From Blasia pusilla (taxonomy: Eukaryota > Marchantiophyta > Marchantiopsida > Blasiales): 64,000 bases of DNA. Under the pieces are notes generated by a model. That model saw only the letters and a list, made by a program, of their open reading frames with translations, made no database searches and was not told where the DNA came from. This document shows, one piece after another, positions 12,450-22,862 of the stretch. Position 1 is the stretch's first letter. Every line of letters begins with the position of its first letter. The DNA lies in assembly GCA_050084515.1 (NCBI GenBank), contig CM114273.1, forward strand, positions 33,108,001 through 33,172,000, written 5' to 3'. A program made the position numbers and the translations under genes.

Positions 12450-12850
12450 TGTTGGTCATGTGGTGGAGCCCATCATTAAGTTGATTGCACTTGTCAGGGT
12501 CATGGACGTGTGCCTCAACATGGAAGAGGAGATGGTGTTGCACCAAGAGGTTACCAATGTGACTATTGTCAGAGGTATGGTCACACACGCGCTAGGTGTT
12601 TCAATTTACACACTGAGTTATGTCCAAACTGAGGGCCAGAGAGGGCACCGGAGCGAGTAGCTGGTCCGGGTGGGCTAGAGATCGTGCACCAAGTGGTCTC
12701 ATTGGGGGACGAAGAGCTGGAGTTTCCCGATAGGGTGGTGGAGCTGCCCGTGGAGGAGGTAGAGTCCCACCACCTAAACGCGTTGAGGGAGACGTTGGGC
12801 ATGAGACTGGGATGGCTGCTCAGATATAGTAGCTACATGAGCAGATTGCC
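12450..12850 (+). pseudogene. gag nucleocapsid zinc knuckles
   Basis: In one frame: CWSCGGAHH, stop, VDC (12450 onward), then a better CCHC knuckle CDYCQRYGHTRARC at 12558-12599. Zinc knuckles bind retroelement RNA during particle assembly. A TAA interrupts the first knuckle. The preceding capsid region is not recognisable. Confidence 0.75.
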
Positions 12851-13568
12851 GCTATGGCGTTGAGGTTACCCGATGCCGGATCCGTGGCATCGACATCATA
12901 TAGAGCAGCGAGTGATATGGAGGATCTTGGTTGGATGTGCGGGGATGCCTAGATGGAGGCCGCCGCAATTTTGACCCGTGGAGCAGCCGCAGAGTTGGAT
13001 CCATACCGAGGGGAAGCTAGGAAATAGACCAGGCTTCCGTAGTCTTTCACGTTGTCCGAGGCAATGAGAACCCCATCGATGGGTCCTGATAAGAGTTCTT
13101 GGAGAGTTGGCGATGTCATTGGTGTGCAGGCACAAAAGGAAATGGGAGAAACGAGTGCAACAACCCCTATTGCTGATGCTCAGAAATAGCATGTGTCGAG
13201 TACGATGTTGGGAGCAACCACGATGGTGTACCGTACTCCGCTATTTTCTGCTTCCGATGTTATGACATTGGGAGGTACGCCCGTCGAGGTGTTCCGGCTG
13301 GCCGCTACGTTATGTCAGCATGGAGTTGGAGTTCCTGCATCATGTTCACAGGTGATTGCAAGGGAGGTGATGGACCTGCCCTTGGAGCGGATGCTTGGGC
13401 TGTCCACGTCAGATTCATGGCAGGCTGCGGTTGCTAGGATGGCGGAGATGCTCGCTTGACCCGTGATAGAGCATGCATTGGCTTCTCGTGGTGTTGTGTT
13501 GTTGGATAACCGAGGAGAGGTCTTCCACTTGGTGAGTCTCGAAGGTAGAGCTTTTAGTCCGCAACGCG

Positions 13569-13860
13569 TCTTTTTGGATTCAGGAGTGCAACCTTGATGT
13601 TGGGGAAAGCGTCATTCAGAGGATTGGGCTTGACGAGAGCTGATGTGGAGCGTTGTCCATTTCGGATATAGACATCCTTGGGTGGAGCGAGTACCACATA
13701 GTATATCACCGGACAAGAGGTCGTGGTGAGGATTCGCCCAAGACATCCTACAGATGAGTCTGTGGTGTGAGCCAAGGCGAAAGTGACTAATGCAGAGTCC
13801 TACAACGTCTTGGTTGGTGGAGCAATGTTATGCCCGATGGGGTTTTCCTTGGATTACTGA
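13569..13860 (+). pseudogene. Retropepsin-like aspartic protease relic
   Basis: The frame reads VFLDSGVQP at 13569-13595, the aspartic-protease DSG/DTG active site, followed at once by a TGA. Downstream, around 13780-13855, another frame gives VTNAESYNVLVGGAMLCPMGF, resembling the C-terminal half of gypsy proteases, so at least one frameshift separates them. Confidence 0.65.
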
Positions 13861-14224
13861 TAGGAGTTAGCATCCTATAGACTAGGATGGCAATCAGGTG
13901 ATGGGCGCCTTAGCTCATTACCCGTTCAATTCATAGGTATAGTGATCGAGCGACAGCCACGAGAGATGGCCACCTTAGCAGCATGTGCCATCACTTGACC
14001 TAGTGATTTGATTGAGGGACATGTCCATGCAGAGGATACTCCCGTTCTTGACATTTATATGGAGAGGATTGTCATGGTAGCTGCATCAGTCCATAGAGGA
14101 GAGGTGCCGCTTTGGGGCTCGACTGAGGAGCTTCGATGCTAAGCCATTGAGCATATGCAGATCGTGTGGAGCGAGACGTTTGCACAAGTGTGTGACGCGT
14201 CAGGGAAACCCCAGGTAGCCAGGA

Positions 14225-15235
14225 GTGATGCTATGACCTCTTTGGACACCATCCCGATTGTATGGTGCATCCCAGAGAAGGATATTCGGGCGTTGGATCT
14301 CTTTGGAGGGATGAGCAATAGGTAACCTGTTGTTTTATAGGCTAGAGTGCGCGTGCAACAGTACTTGTATGTGGAGATTAATGATGTTGCAAGGCGCACT
14401 TTACTTCACCATGTAGCGCAATTACGCCTCTATTTTCCTGACTTGTTGTGTGCGTCCGCCATTTAAGGTTACCAGAGTTCCCTACCAAGGACATTTCATT
14501 GTTGGGGGTGCAAGATTTGGAGCGGGTAGGGACCATAGACTTGGTCATTGCTGGTTGGCCATGTTAGGGCTAGTCAAGTGCAGGACGGGATAGCGGATTA
14601 GCTGACTCTTGGTCCAAGTTGTTTTGGGAGATGATGCAAATCTTGCAACACTTGCAGGAGCATCAATTTCTTCCTCCAGCATACATTCTGGATAATGTAC
14701 CAATTTTGGGCGATTCGAGGTCCCGTGTGGTGACAAGTGCACATTAGGTGCGCGTGTGGATCGGCTCGACAACTTTTTTGGATGCGGCAAGTGTGGGTTC
14801 ACGAGCACATTGCCTGCGTCTTTGGTGGACCAACTTGGTACCACACGAGATATTGTAGAGGGCATATGCGAGAGTGGAGCGCCGCTCAGATTTGTTGTTG
14901 GATTCTATATTGGATCCACGCCGTCAATCACAGGAAGTGAGGCTAGATGATCGACTGCAGTTGACTGCGGTCAACAGGATTGGCATGCCATGGGTAGCCT
15001 TTCCCACATTGGTGAGTTTTCTCGCTTCCTATGCATTCAAGGAGGTCGGACCTGGCTTGGTTTGGGATGACCAGGTACAGAGATTGATGGAGCCCAACGC
15101 CGATGAGCGAGAGCAAGCGATGGGATTCCCCACATGGAGTGAGGGCAGTACCGTCACTATAAGAGGCATCCCTACGTCATGTCTTGGGTCAGGCGATGGA
15201 CTCGAAGTGCTTGACATGGATTTTCAGTTTAGGAG
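14225..15235 (+). pseudogene. C5 cytosine DNA methyltransferase domain inside retrotransposon
   Basis: Motifs appear in the canonical order. Motif I ALDLFGGMSN (14290-14319, SAM binding); motif II-like YLYVEINDVARR; motif IV IAGWPC with the catalytic Cys codon at 14562-14564, immediately followed by a TAG where Gln is expected; SGLADS and KLFWEMMQ after it; motif VI-like ILDNV (14685-14699, Asp in place of the usual Glu); WWTNL (14823-14837), typical before the target-recognition region; EREQAMGFP (about 15108-15134) as motif IX-like; LGQAMD as motif X-like near 15190. Such enzymes methylate cytosine C5 in DNA. Stops and at least one frameshift between motifs I and IV inactivate this copy. 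It lies between protease and RT of the same element, so it looks like element cargo rather than a host gene. Confidence 0.8.
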
Positions 15236-15759
15236 TAGTTGAGCAGCGTCATTTGAGGATGCGACAGATGACAGAAGTTGCGTTGGTGAGCCCCATGCCT
15301 ACCGAGACGGTTGAGGAAATGGCTCGGGACGAGACCCGAGGAGATCGACACACCAAGGGTGATTGGGAAAACACCCTTGGACTTCTTGGGATGTTTTGCA
15401 AGTACGCGAGGAGATGGTAGCCATAGCATCGAGCGTAGTTCCGGGTATTGCAAATGGAGATCCGATTTTGCAGTTGGCTGCAAGGGAGCAGTCGAGTTTT
15501 GTTGTCTGAGACAGGGTTATACCATAGCAACCACCGACATCCATGCCCGACAGTCCTACCGTAGTCACGATGGAGACTTGGGAGCAAGATATGGATCCTA
15601 AGTTGACAAGAGGAGAGCGGCGCCGGATACACCAGTTCCTTGGAGTTATAGGAGTTGTTTTGCATTTAGCATGCATGATTTGGGTATGTTGAAGAGTCCA
15701 GGGATCCGCATTGAGTTGTCGAGCAACACGCCGATCTTTCGATGACCCTACAGGTACAG

Positions 15760-16650
15760 TGACATGGAGAGGGCTCTGATTAGGAGTAGGAGCCAAGACT
15801 TGGTCGGAGCAGGACTAGTGGAGATGTTGCTTGGGGAGTATGCATTTGCCACTATCATGCTCGCCAAGAAGGATGTGCATGGCAACTGGACGGATAGGCG
15901 GATGTGTATGGCAACTGGACGGATAGGCGGATGTGTGGAGATTATCGACCTATCAATTGGCAGACAAAGTCCCATAGGTATGCTATGTCTATCCTTGAGG
16001 AGATCTTTGATGCGATTGGGCATGCAAAGGTCTTCAGTTCATTGGATTTGCAAGCCAGATACCATCAACTGCCTATCAGATTGGTGGAGAGGCAGAAGAT
16101 GGCATTTTGGGGCATCGATTCTCATGGGAAGGATTGTTTGTACAAGTGGCGGCTCTTACCATTTGGTTTAAAGAACGCCTCGGCTAAGTTTCAGAGGGTC
16201 ATGGATAGGATCTTGGTAGGTATGGATTTTGCTAGATGTTATATAGATGACATCGTAGTCTTTAGCGCCATGGTTGAGGAGCATGAGCAACATCTAGAGG
16301 AGGTATTTCAACGATTGCAGTTACATGGGATGAAGCTACTTCGTGGCAAGTGCAAGTTCTTCTATGACCAGATTGAGTACTTGGGTCATACGATATGCCC
16401 AAGGGGCCTTGGTGTGCTGCAGACAAAGGTAGAGGCTATTTCACGCATTCCATGCCCTACAGATGTGAGTCGAGTTCGTGCATTCATGGGATTGGCGATC
16501 GACGGTACCTCAAGGGTTTCAGCTTGATTGCAAAGCTGCTGACCTTGCTGACCGAGGTGGATTAGGAGTGGCAGTGGGGGAATGAGTAGGAAAGAGCATT
16601 TCAGATGCTCAAGGATAGATTAACGTCCGCGCCCATATTGAGGAGACCGA
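15760..16650 (+). pseudogene. Ty3/gypsy reverse transcriptase
   Basis: Open from 15904 to 16527 with RMCGDYRPIN, FSSLDLQARYHQLP, LPFGLKNASAKFQRVMD and the catalytic YIDDIVVFS (YIDD at 16240-16251), then FYDQIEYLGHTI. The thumb/connection continues in another frame with KDRLTSAPILRRPT to about 16655. Upstream, a 29-bp tandem duplication (15879-15907 and 15908-15936) destroys the frame. RT copies element RNA into DNA. The protein core is well preserved, pointing to a moderately recent insertion. Confidence 0.93.
15879..15936 (+). repeat. 29-bp tandem duplication in RT
   Basis: Two exact adjacent copies of a 29-bp unit starting ATGGCAACTGGACGG. As 29 is not a multiple of three it shifts the RT frame. 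It reads as a replication-slippage lesion in copy 1. Confidence 0.92.
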
Positions 16651-16659
16651 CTCCTCATC

Positions 16660-17115
16660 ACTCTCACCATGCTAACGAGCTTCAGTCGCATCTCGCTGAC
16701 TCAAGCATGGGTTACGATTCAAACCATCTGCATCATGATTGAGCATCCCAAGTCAATGCACCACTTGGAAGTCATACTTTTGCAACAAAAGAGCCCACCT
16801 TGCAAGCTTCCCTATAAGATTGTCGGACTCCATCAACCACTTAAGTGGCTGATGATCAGTAATGATGGAAAACGGATTTCCGTATAGATAACATCTGAAA
16901 TGTGTGACAGTCCACAGTGCACCCAAGCACTCTCCTCATACAAGCTATACTTTGCCTCTGCAGCGTTGTTCGAGCGACTAGCCTAAGCCACCACGAACTC
17001 TCTACCATCATCGTCATGCTAGGTGAGCACGGCTCCAAGCCCCAACATGCTCCAATCGGTATGCAACTGGAAAAGACGCAACTCAATGTAGGATGGCATG
17101 CGTCTCTGATCATAG
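16660..17115 (-). pseudogene. RNase H domain, inverted relative to RT
   Basis: On the minus strand 17019-17110 encodes FQLHTDWSMLGLGAVLT, the start of a gypsy RNase H, followed lower down by a match to the HQPLKW-type segment. In an intact element this follows directly after ILRRP of RT on the same strand. Here RT ends at about 16655 and integrase resumes at about 17129 on the plus strand, so the RNase H block is flipped in place. Confidence 0.75.
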
Positions 17116-17128
17116 GTTAAGGTTGTAG

Positions 17129-17900
17129 ATGGAGTTTGGATTTTGCAGGACCTTTGCTTTTGATGGAGCGCCATAGTCGTTATGTGTTGGTGATGGTCGA
17201 GCACTTCTCGAAGTGGATAGAGTTGGTTGCATTGCCTGATAAAGCGAGTGAGGGAGTAGCGTATGCCTTCCTAGATTGAATGCTGAGTCATTACGGTGCA
17301 CCAACTGAGGTGTTGACAGACCAAGGTATAGAGTTTTGCGGGGAGTCTCGGGCCTTGTGTGATCAGGCACTGATCGACCACCGCACCACTTCGCGACATC
17401 ATCCTGAGACGGATGGACTAGCGCAGAGGGTTGTGCAGGCGATGAAGAGAGGATTACGCAAGTATAGCTTGCAGAGAGGTCACCTAGGACCTCTCTGCAA
17501 GCCATACTTGCATAATCCTTCAATTTCCATGGTTGGGGATGGGATACACATTCAGGAGGCATGCATCCTTAGCGTCTTTCTCACCATACTTGCTGCTTTA
17601 TGGCCGTGAGCCAGATTTACGTGCGGCCATTCATCGAGATGTTGGTGAGGTGTTGAACCTTGATAACCCTGATGTATGGATGAGAGCATGTTCATAGATG
17701 GCTGAGTTGTTCTGGAGAATGATGCCCATGGCGTTTGAGAACTTGGCGATTGTGCAACATCGGGATACATTGAGGTATGCAACTATTCGGGGGGGTTGGT
17801 TATCGACATACTATCCAGAGGTTTCATCAGAGAGACTATGTCTACTTGCAGCAGACGGAACCCATGACGTTGGATGTGATTGGAGGGCGCACCATCTTGA
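17129..17900 (+). pseudogene. Ty3/gypsy integrase core and C-terminal region
   Basis: WSLDFAGP (first Asp), VLTDQGIEF (second Asp) and RHHPETDGLAQRVVQ are in frame, interrupted by a TGA in FLD-stop-ML. The third catalytic position is Gln (CAG) where copy 2 keeps Glu (GAG; LAERVVQ). The N-terminal zinc-binding region is missing, lost at the inverted RNase H junction. The C-terminal part (LLYGREPDL, VWMRACS, FENLAI) runs on with frameshifts toward the PHD finger. Confidence 0.85.
17451..17518. repeat. 31-bp inverted repeat inside integrase
   Basis: Arms 17451-17481 and 17488-17518 are reverse complements with two mismatches and a 6-bp loop. The homologous place in copy 2 (about 22925-22980) has only the left arm, so the right arm is an inverted duplication private to copy 1. 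Confidence 0.85.
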
Positions 17901-17971
17901 GAGTGTGTGAGTGTTTGCCATCAGGTGTTCTCCTATTGGAGGGACGCGATGGTATGGTTTGGTAGGACCAT

Positions 17972-18190
17972 GTGTGTAACCGTGCGCCGTGTTATCTTCT
18001 CAACATTGACGGTATAGTTGATCCGAGCTTAGCTGTAGTTCCTATAGGCTTGCAATGTATGTTGTGTGGTTGTGGCCGTCGTGGAGCCACTATGCTAGTC
18101 TGTGATGGATGTTCGAGAGGATGGCATATGGCATGTTTGACGCCACCTCTCACTAGGGTTCCTCAAGGATAATGGATGTGTCCCAGATGT
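17972..18190 (+). pseudogene. PHD finger at the 3' end of the gypsy polyprotein
   Basis: Cys4-His-Cys3 pattern: CMLCG, LVCDGCSRGWHMACLTPP, then a stop and WMCPRC. PHD fingers usually read histone H3 tails. The same domain follows integrase in copies 2 and 3, so it is a family trait. A TAA replaces the residue before WMCPRC in this copy. Confidence 0.88.
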
Positions 18191-18376
18191 ACATATTGTA
18201 AGTAGTTCTACATTCCGACTTGTGTCTGTGACATGGATGACAAGAAGGTGACTAACGATGGGGCCACATGAGCACCCGGCCTTCTTGCTCTTAGCGTCTG
18301 AGAGATGGATGTCATGGTAGCTAGGGATAGATGGCTATCTGGAGTTAGAGGGACCTAACCACCAACTAGGGGAGGA

Positions 18377-18504
18377 TTGGAGATATTTTGGTACTTCTTG
18401 TCTCGTTGCTAGGATGCCATGAGTTAGCATGGGATCGTGTGTGTTTGTGTGTCTATTCGGTGACAACGATGTATGTTATGTAGCGATGTGTATGCGCACG
18501 ATAG
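18377..18504 (+). repeat. 128-bp direct repeat of the LTR 3' end, abutting the LTR
   Basis: This 128-bp block (TTGGAGATATTTTGG... onward) is about 90% identical to the last 128 bp of the 3' LTR (19000-19127) and lies directly before the LTR start. Equivalent blocks lie before the LTRs of copies 2 (about 23832-23961) and 3 (44535-44662). Confidence 0.85.
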
Positions 18505-19127
18505 TTGTCACGTCTTTTAGGATAGATCGGTGAGATCTAGTAGAGCGCCTTCGCGAGTTGAGAATAACCACATGAGGCCCCAGGAAACCTGAGAGAGCAA
18601 GTTTTCCTTTCGTTTCGGCTCATTTGGAGCCATATTGAGGAACTTACTATTTTAGGTAAGTACCATTTTGACTATATGGTCAACTTTCTATGTTTTGTTA
18701 GTAGCTCTTGACCTCCTACATCAGGTCGAGAGCCAAGGAGGTGACTTGGGAGCATAGGTTACCATGGAAAGAGTTTGGGAGAGGAGAGGGTTATACCTCA
18801 AGGAGAGAGAGCTTGAGAGCTCATTCTCTCTTTGTTGAACCTCTTGGCATGAGGCGGAGGAGCTATGGTCTTGCTTGCCTTGTGTGTGTAACCCAAGCCT
18901 CTCATTAGGAGAGTGGGTTTGGTTTGACATTGAGAGAGACATATGAGAGTGCACGCATTTGAGAGGTATGGTATTGAAGGAGATTGGATCTTGATTTAAT
19001 TGGAGATATTTTGGTACTTCTTGTCTCGTTGTTTGGATGCCATGAGTTAGCATGGGATCGTGCGTGTTTGTGTGTGTGTTCGGTGACAACAATGTCTGTT
19101 GTGTAGCAATGTGTGTGCGCATGACAA
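18505..19127 (+). mobile_element. 3' LTR of gypsy copy 1
   Basis: Begins TTGTCACGTCTTTTAGG and ends ..GCGCATGACAA, so the ends form a short inverted repeat (TTGTC/GACAA). It aligns over its whole length with a solo copy at 62916-63542. It contains a CA/TG-rich tail and no coding sequence. Confidence 0.85.
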
Positions 19128-19507
19128 ATATGACCAATTATCCGCGAATTGATCATGATTGAGATGTAGTAGATTTCTTGCCTTCTGCATTTATTCTAGA
19201 CATAAATATTGAAGTTTGTTATATCATTTTCTAGCTTGGCCTTATAATCTATAATAAACTCTCATAGATTTTTTCTGATGAGAAATTTCTCCACGCAAAA
19301 TTTCTTGACATTATAATTGTGCTTATCCAACTTTTTATTTATTATTTTTGTTAAGGAATACTCAACCATCAAGGGAAATTTAACTCACCAATTGCAATCT
19401 TCCCGATGTGCACCAATTTGATTGACACATAAACCACTCTTGCAAAGAAATTCATCAAAATTAACCAACTATATGAAGAAATTGGTCATAAATTGGCCTA
19501 TAGAGTA

Positions 19508-19760
19508 GGGTTGCACACAGATATGTCCATGTCTACAGACTTATGACCATCCCTAAGATGAACATGTCCGTGGGGGCTCAGGTATCTACGGCCCGCCCCT
19601 GTCGCCACATGAGCCCGACCCCAGAGCCCGCAAAGCCCATAGCGGGCACCCGATATGGCCGAGCATGAACTAGTTTTGTGGCCCACGGCCAAGCCCGTGC
19701 AAACCTCCATTGGGCTGGCACATGATTGGCTAGGCCTCCATTGGGTTGGCTGTCACATCT
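19508..19760. repeat. GC-rich repeat family, copy C
   Basis: Left edge TAGGGTTGCACACAGATATG, then AGCCCGC-like units. Aligns with the edge of copy A over about 90 bp (ACTTATG, GAACATGT, GGGGGCTC in the same order). The TAGGGTTGCAC start is reminiscent of plant hAT termini. Confidence 0.6.
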
Positions 19761-20019
19761 AAGTAGTCGATAGGCCGAGATCTATCGTGGATAGGACGTA
19801 GGAGTCAACCGACTATCTTGATTGTAACTTTGTCCCACAATGTCGGATGAGGTTGAGGATAGGTCCATTGTATCAGGAACGTTGTTTTTGACAACTTTCC
19901 TGTTAAATGGTAAATGGTAAATAGATCAAGCCCGTGGGACCCAAAGGGTCAAAAGGCTAAAAAAACACATTACCAGTCATTCATTCACTGACCCTGAAAA
20001 AGATCCTAAAGACCTTCTC

Positions 20020-20400
20020 CTAGCTACAGCCTAGAGCACTTGAGCGATGAATAATGACGTCCCTAGTATAACAACCTAAATCATAAGGCACTAGCTGTAG
20101 TAAAGAATAGAAATTCTCCACATCTATTTTATGAGATAGTCTAATCTCTTCATACCTTGGACATGTAACAAACACATGCTCTTCATCCTCAATATTTCCT
20201 CCGTCACATAACCTACAAATTCATTCACTTCTATCAATTTTAAACCATCGTCCTTCCTCAATTCCAAGCCTATGAGACCCAGTTCTATGACGTGCGATAA
20301 TATGACGTAAGAACGTGGAGATCCCCGCAAGTAGGTATCCTTGTTCACAATATACAAGCATAGGATTAACATGAAGTTGATAAAACTCCATTTTGGTGCT
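20020..20400 (-). pseudogene. LINE (non-LTR retrotransposon) ORF2 C-terminus
   Basis: The minus strand reads CRLCDGGNIEDEEHVFVTCP, the C-terminal CCHC-like knuckle of plant LINE reverse transcriptases (CxxC...H....C), followed by RYEEIR and a stop at 20020-20022. Upstream (20124-20400) a frame-shifted piece continues the same protein. This is a 5'-truncated insertion, as is usual for LINEs. Confidence 0.75.
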
Positions 20401-20419
20401 CGGTCTTTCACAATCGGGT

Positions 20420-21169
20420 GACTTGTTGATCAGGTCACCCGCCCCTAGTAACCAGTGCGTTCAGGTTACCAAGGGGATAGCTTTTTTTAGGGAAAGAGCC
20501 TTTTGGCTCTTCCCAACCCTATATAAGAGAGGAAGACCGTTGTTGGTGTTGGGCCGTTGGATCACCTCTTTTGTATGTGTGTGAGATAGGACTAGGGTGA
20601 TAGCGTGCGGATTCCTTAATAGCGTAGGGTGGACGAGGCTCGATATGCCGATGTAGATTGAGGAGTTGAGTTTTAGGCCAGGTGTGCCCCTTTTACTACT
20701 CTTTATTTTTACATGAGAAAGATGTCAGGGGGCTGGTGGGAATTCGTTGTTTGCAGGTAGGCAAGCGAGTTGCCTCAGTGGGGAGCCGTGGAGACGCTGG
20801 TTGGCATTTTTGGTTGGTCATTTTGTGTTCGAAAGGTCGTGCGCGGGAGCGCTGTCCATTTTTCGTAGATTTCTTTGGTGGGGATTGAGGGAGGATAGCT
20901 GCCGGGTGTAGCGCGTGGTGTGGCGTCGAGTGTACGCAGGCGGGAGTGTCGGGGGAGAAAGGAGAAGTTTACCTTTAGGGCTTGCAGCCGCCGAGGGGTT
21001 GTCAAGTAAAGGCGGCTAGCTAAGGGTCTAGGGCTAGGGTTAGGTCACAGAGGCGGCCGGAGCTGGACGGGCGCAGACGACCCTCCCCTCCCCCGCATTT
21101 AGGGCCCCTCCCGTGCATTAAAGTCCCATAAGGGTGAGGGCCATGTAAGCCAACAAGCCCAAATAGGGT
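20420..21169. other. Moderately GC-rich sequence, unassigned
   Basis: Contains a TATA-like CCCTATATAAGAGAGG at 20517-20532 and a short palindrome around CGGGTGAC/GTCACCCG at 20415-20442. It could be a promoter or LTR of an unrecognised element. No protein recognised. Confidence 0.35.
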
Positions 21170-21369
21170 GATGCGTGCCATCCAAGCACCAACTTCTCAT
21201 CATTGTCTCCATGTTACAGAGCTCCAATCACATCTCGATGACCCGGGCATGGATTACTGCTCAAACCATGTGCATCTTGGTTGAGCGTTTGAGGCTAGTC
21301 TGGCTAGGTCCCAAGTCTATATATCACTTGGAAATCATACTCCTACAGCAATACAGCCCACCTCCACCA

Positions 21370-22500
21370 TCAATCACTTAAGTGGTTAGTGATCAGTAAT
21401 AATGGTAAAGGGATTGCCGAATAAGTAACACATGAAATGCATGACAGCCCACACTGTAGCCAAGCACTCACCCTCATACGAGCCATACTTGGCCTCTGCA
21501 GCGTTCTTTGACGATTAGCGTAACCCACCGCAAACTCTCTACCCTCATCATCATGCTGGTTGAGCACAGCTCCAAGCCTCAATAGACACCTATCGGTATG
21601 CAACTAGAAAGGATCCCCCTATCTCCTTAATATAGGCGTGGACATCAACCTATCATTGAGCAGTTCAAATGCTTTCTCTTGCTCATCTCCCCAGTGCCAC
21701 TCGTGATCCTCCTTGGTCAACAAGGTTAGTGGCTTTGTAATCGAGTTGAAACCCTTGATATACCGTCGATACAAGTTTGCAAATGCCATGATGCACGGAC
21801 TTGACTCACATCTGTAGGGTGTGGAATGCGTGAGATAGACTCTACCTTCATCTATTGTATTGTTGTACATCAAGGCCACTTGGATATATCGTACGACTCA
21901 AGTACTCAATTTGGTCGTACAAGAACTTTCACTTGCCTGGATGTAGCTTCAGCCCATGTAATTGCAATCGTGGAAACACCTCCTCTAGATGTCGCTCATG
22001 CTCCTCAATTGTGGCGCTAAAGACTTTGATATCATCAATATAACACTAGAAGAATCTAGACCTGCCAAGATCCTATCCATGACCCTTTGAAACTCTTCCA
22101 GGGCATTCTTTAACCCAAATGGTAAGAATCACTAGTGATACAAATAATCCATTGCGTGAGGATCGATGCCCTAAAATGTCGTCTTCTACCTATCCTCCAA
22201 TGTGATAGGCAGTTGATGGTATGTGGCTCAAAGATCCAACAAACTGAAGACCTTTGCATATCCAACAACATCAAATATCTCCTAAAAAAGTGGACATGGC
22301 ATACATGGCGGACTTTGTCTTTGATAGGTCGGTAATCTCCACACATCCGCCTATTCGTCTAGTTGCCATGCACATCCTTCTTGATGGGCATGATAGTGGT
22401 AGATGCATACTCTCCAACGAAGTCCTAGCTCTTACTCTAAATCAAAGCCCTCTCCATATCATTATACCTGTAGGGTCGTCGGAAGATCGATGTGTCGCTA
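21370..22500 (-). pseudogene. RT and RNase H of gypsy copy 2
   Basis: Minus-strand pieces: FRRPYRYNDMERALI (spacer/RT start), MCGDYRPIK, RYIKGFNSITKPLTLLTKED and HTDRCLLRLGAVLNQHDDEG. Unlike copy 1, RT and RNase H are collinear here, so this copy shows the ancestral order and confirms that RNase H of copy 1 was flipped. Confidence 0.8.
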
Positions 22501-22862
22501 GATAACTTTATGCAAATCCTTGGACACTTCAACCTACCCAAATCATGCATACTAAATGCAAAATAGATTCTGTGAAGGAAGTGATGTATCCGGCGCCGTT
22601 CTCCTCCTCTCAACTTAGGGCCCATATCTGGCTTCCAAGTCTCCATCGTGACTATGATAGGACTCTCAAGCGGTATCCGTGGTTGTTATGGTCCAACCCC
22701 ATCTTGTACAAGTGAACTCAATTTTTCTCCTGTAACCAACTCCAAACTCTCATCTCCTTCGTGCGCAAGACCTTTAACCACACTGAATGTTGTGACTGCC
22801 ATCTCCCGACATACCTGCAAAATATCCGAAGAAGTCTAAGGGTGTCTATCTCGATCACCCTT

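Larger units (their letters stand above)
12150..19127 (+). mobile_element. Ty3/gypsy retrotransposon with DNA methyltransferase and PHD finger, copy 1
   Basis: Order on the plus strand: gag zinc knuckles (about 12450-12600), aspartic protease (13569-13620), C5 DNA methyltransferase (14225-15235), reverse transcriptase (15760-16650), RNase H (inverted, 16660-17115), integrase (17129-17900), PHD finger (18040-18190), a 128-bp repeat of the LTR end, then the 3' LTR (18505-19127). Many stops and frameshifts show it is dead. I found no 5' LTR; the left limit is set by the first gag-like sequence and is approximate. RT before integrase defines it as Ty3/gypsy. The methyltransferase lies between protease and RT, and the PHD finger sits where chromoviruses carry a chromodomain. 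Confidence 0.85.

Noticed and set aside
14225-15235. Methyltransferase as an independent host gene
   Set aside because: It has no own introns or flanks, lies exactly between protease and RT relics on the same strand, and the spacer after it recurs before RT in copy 2.
21025-21044. Telomere-like CTAGGGCTAGGGTTAGG
   Set aside because: Only about three degenerate units; plant telomeres are TTTAGGG arrays. Too short to mean an interstitial telomere.
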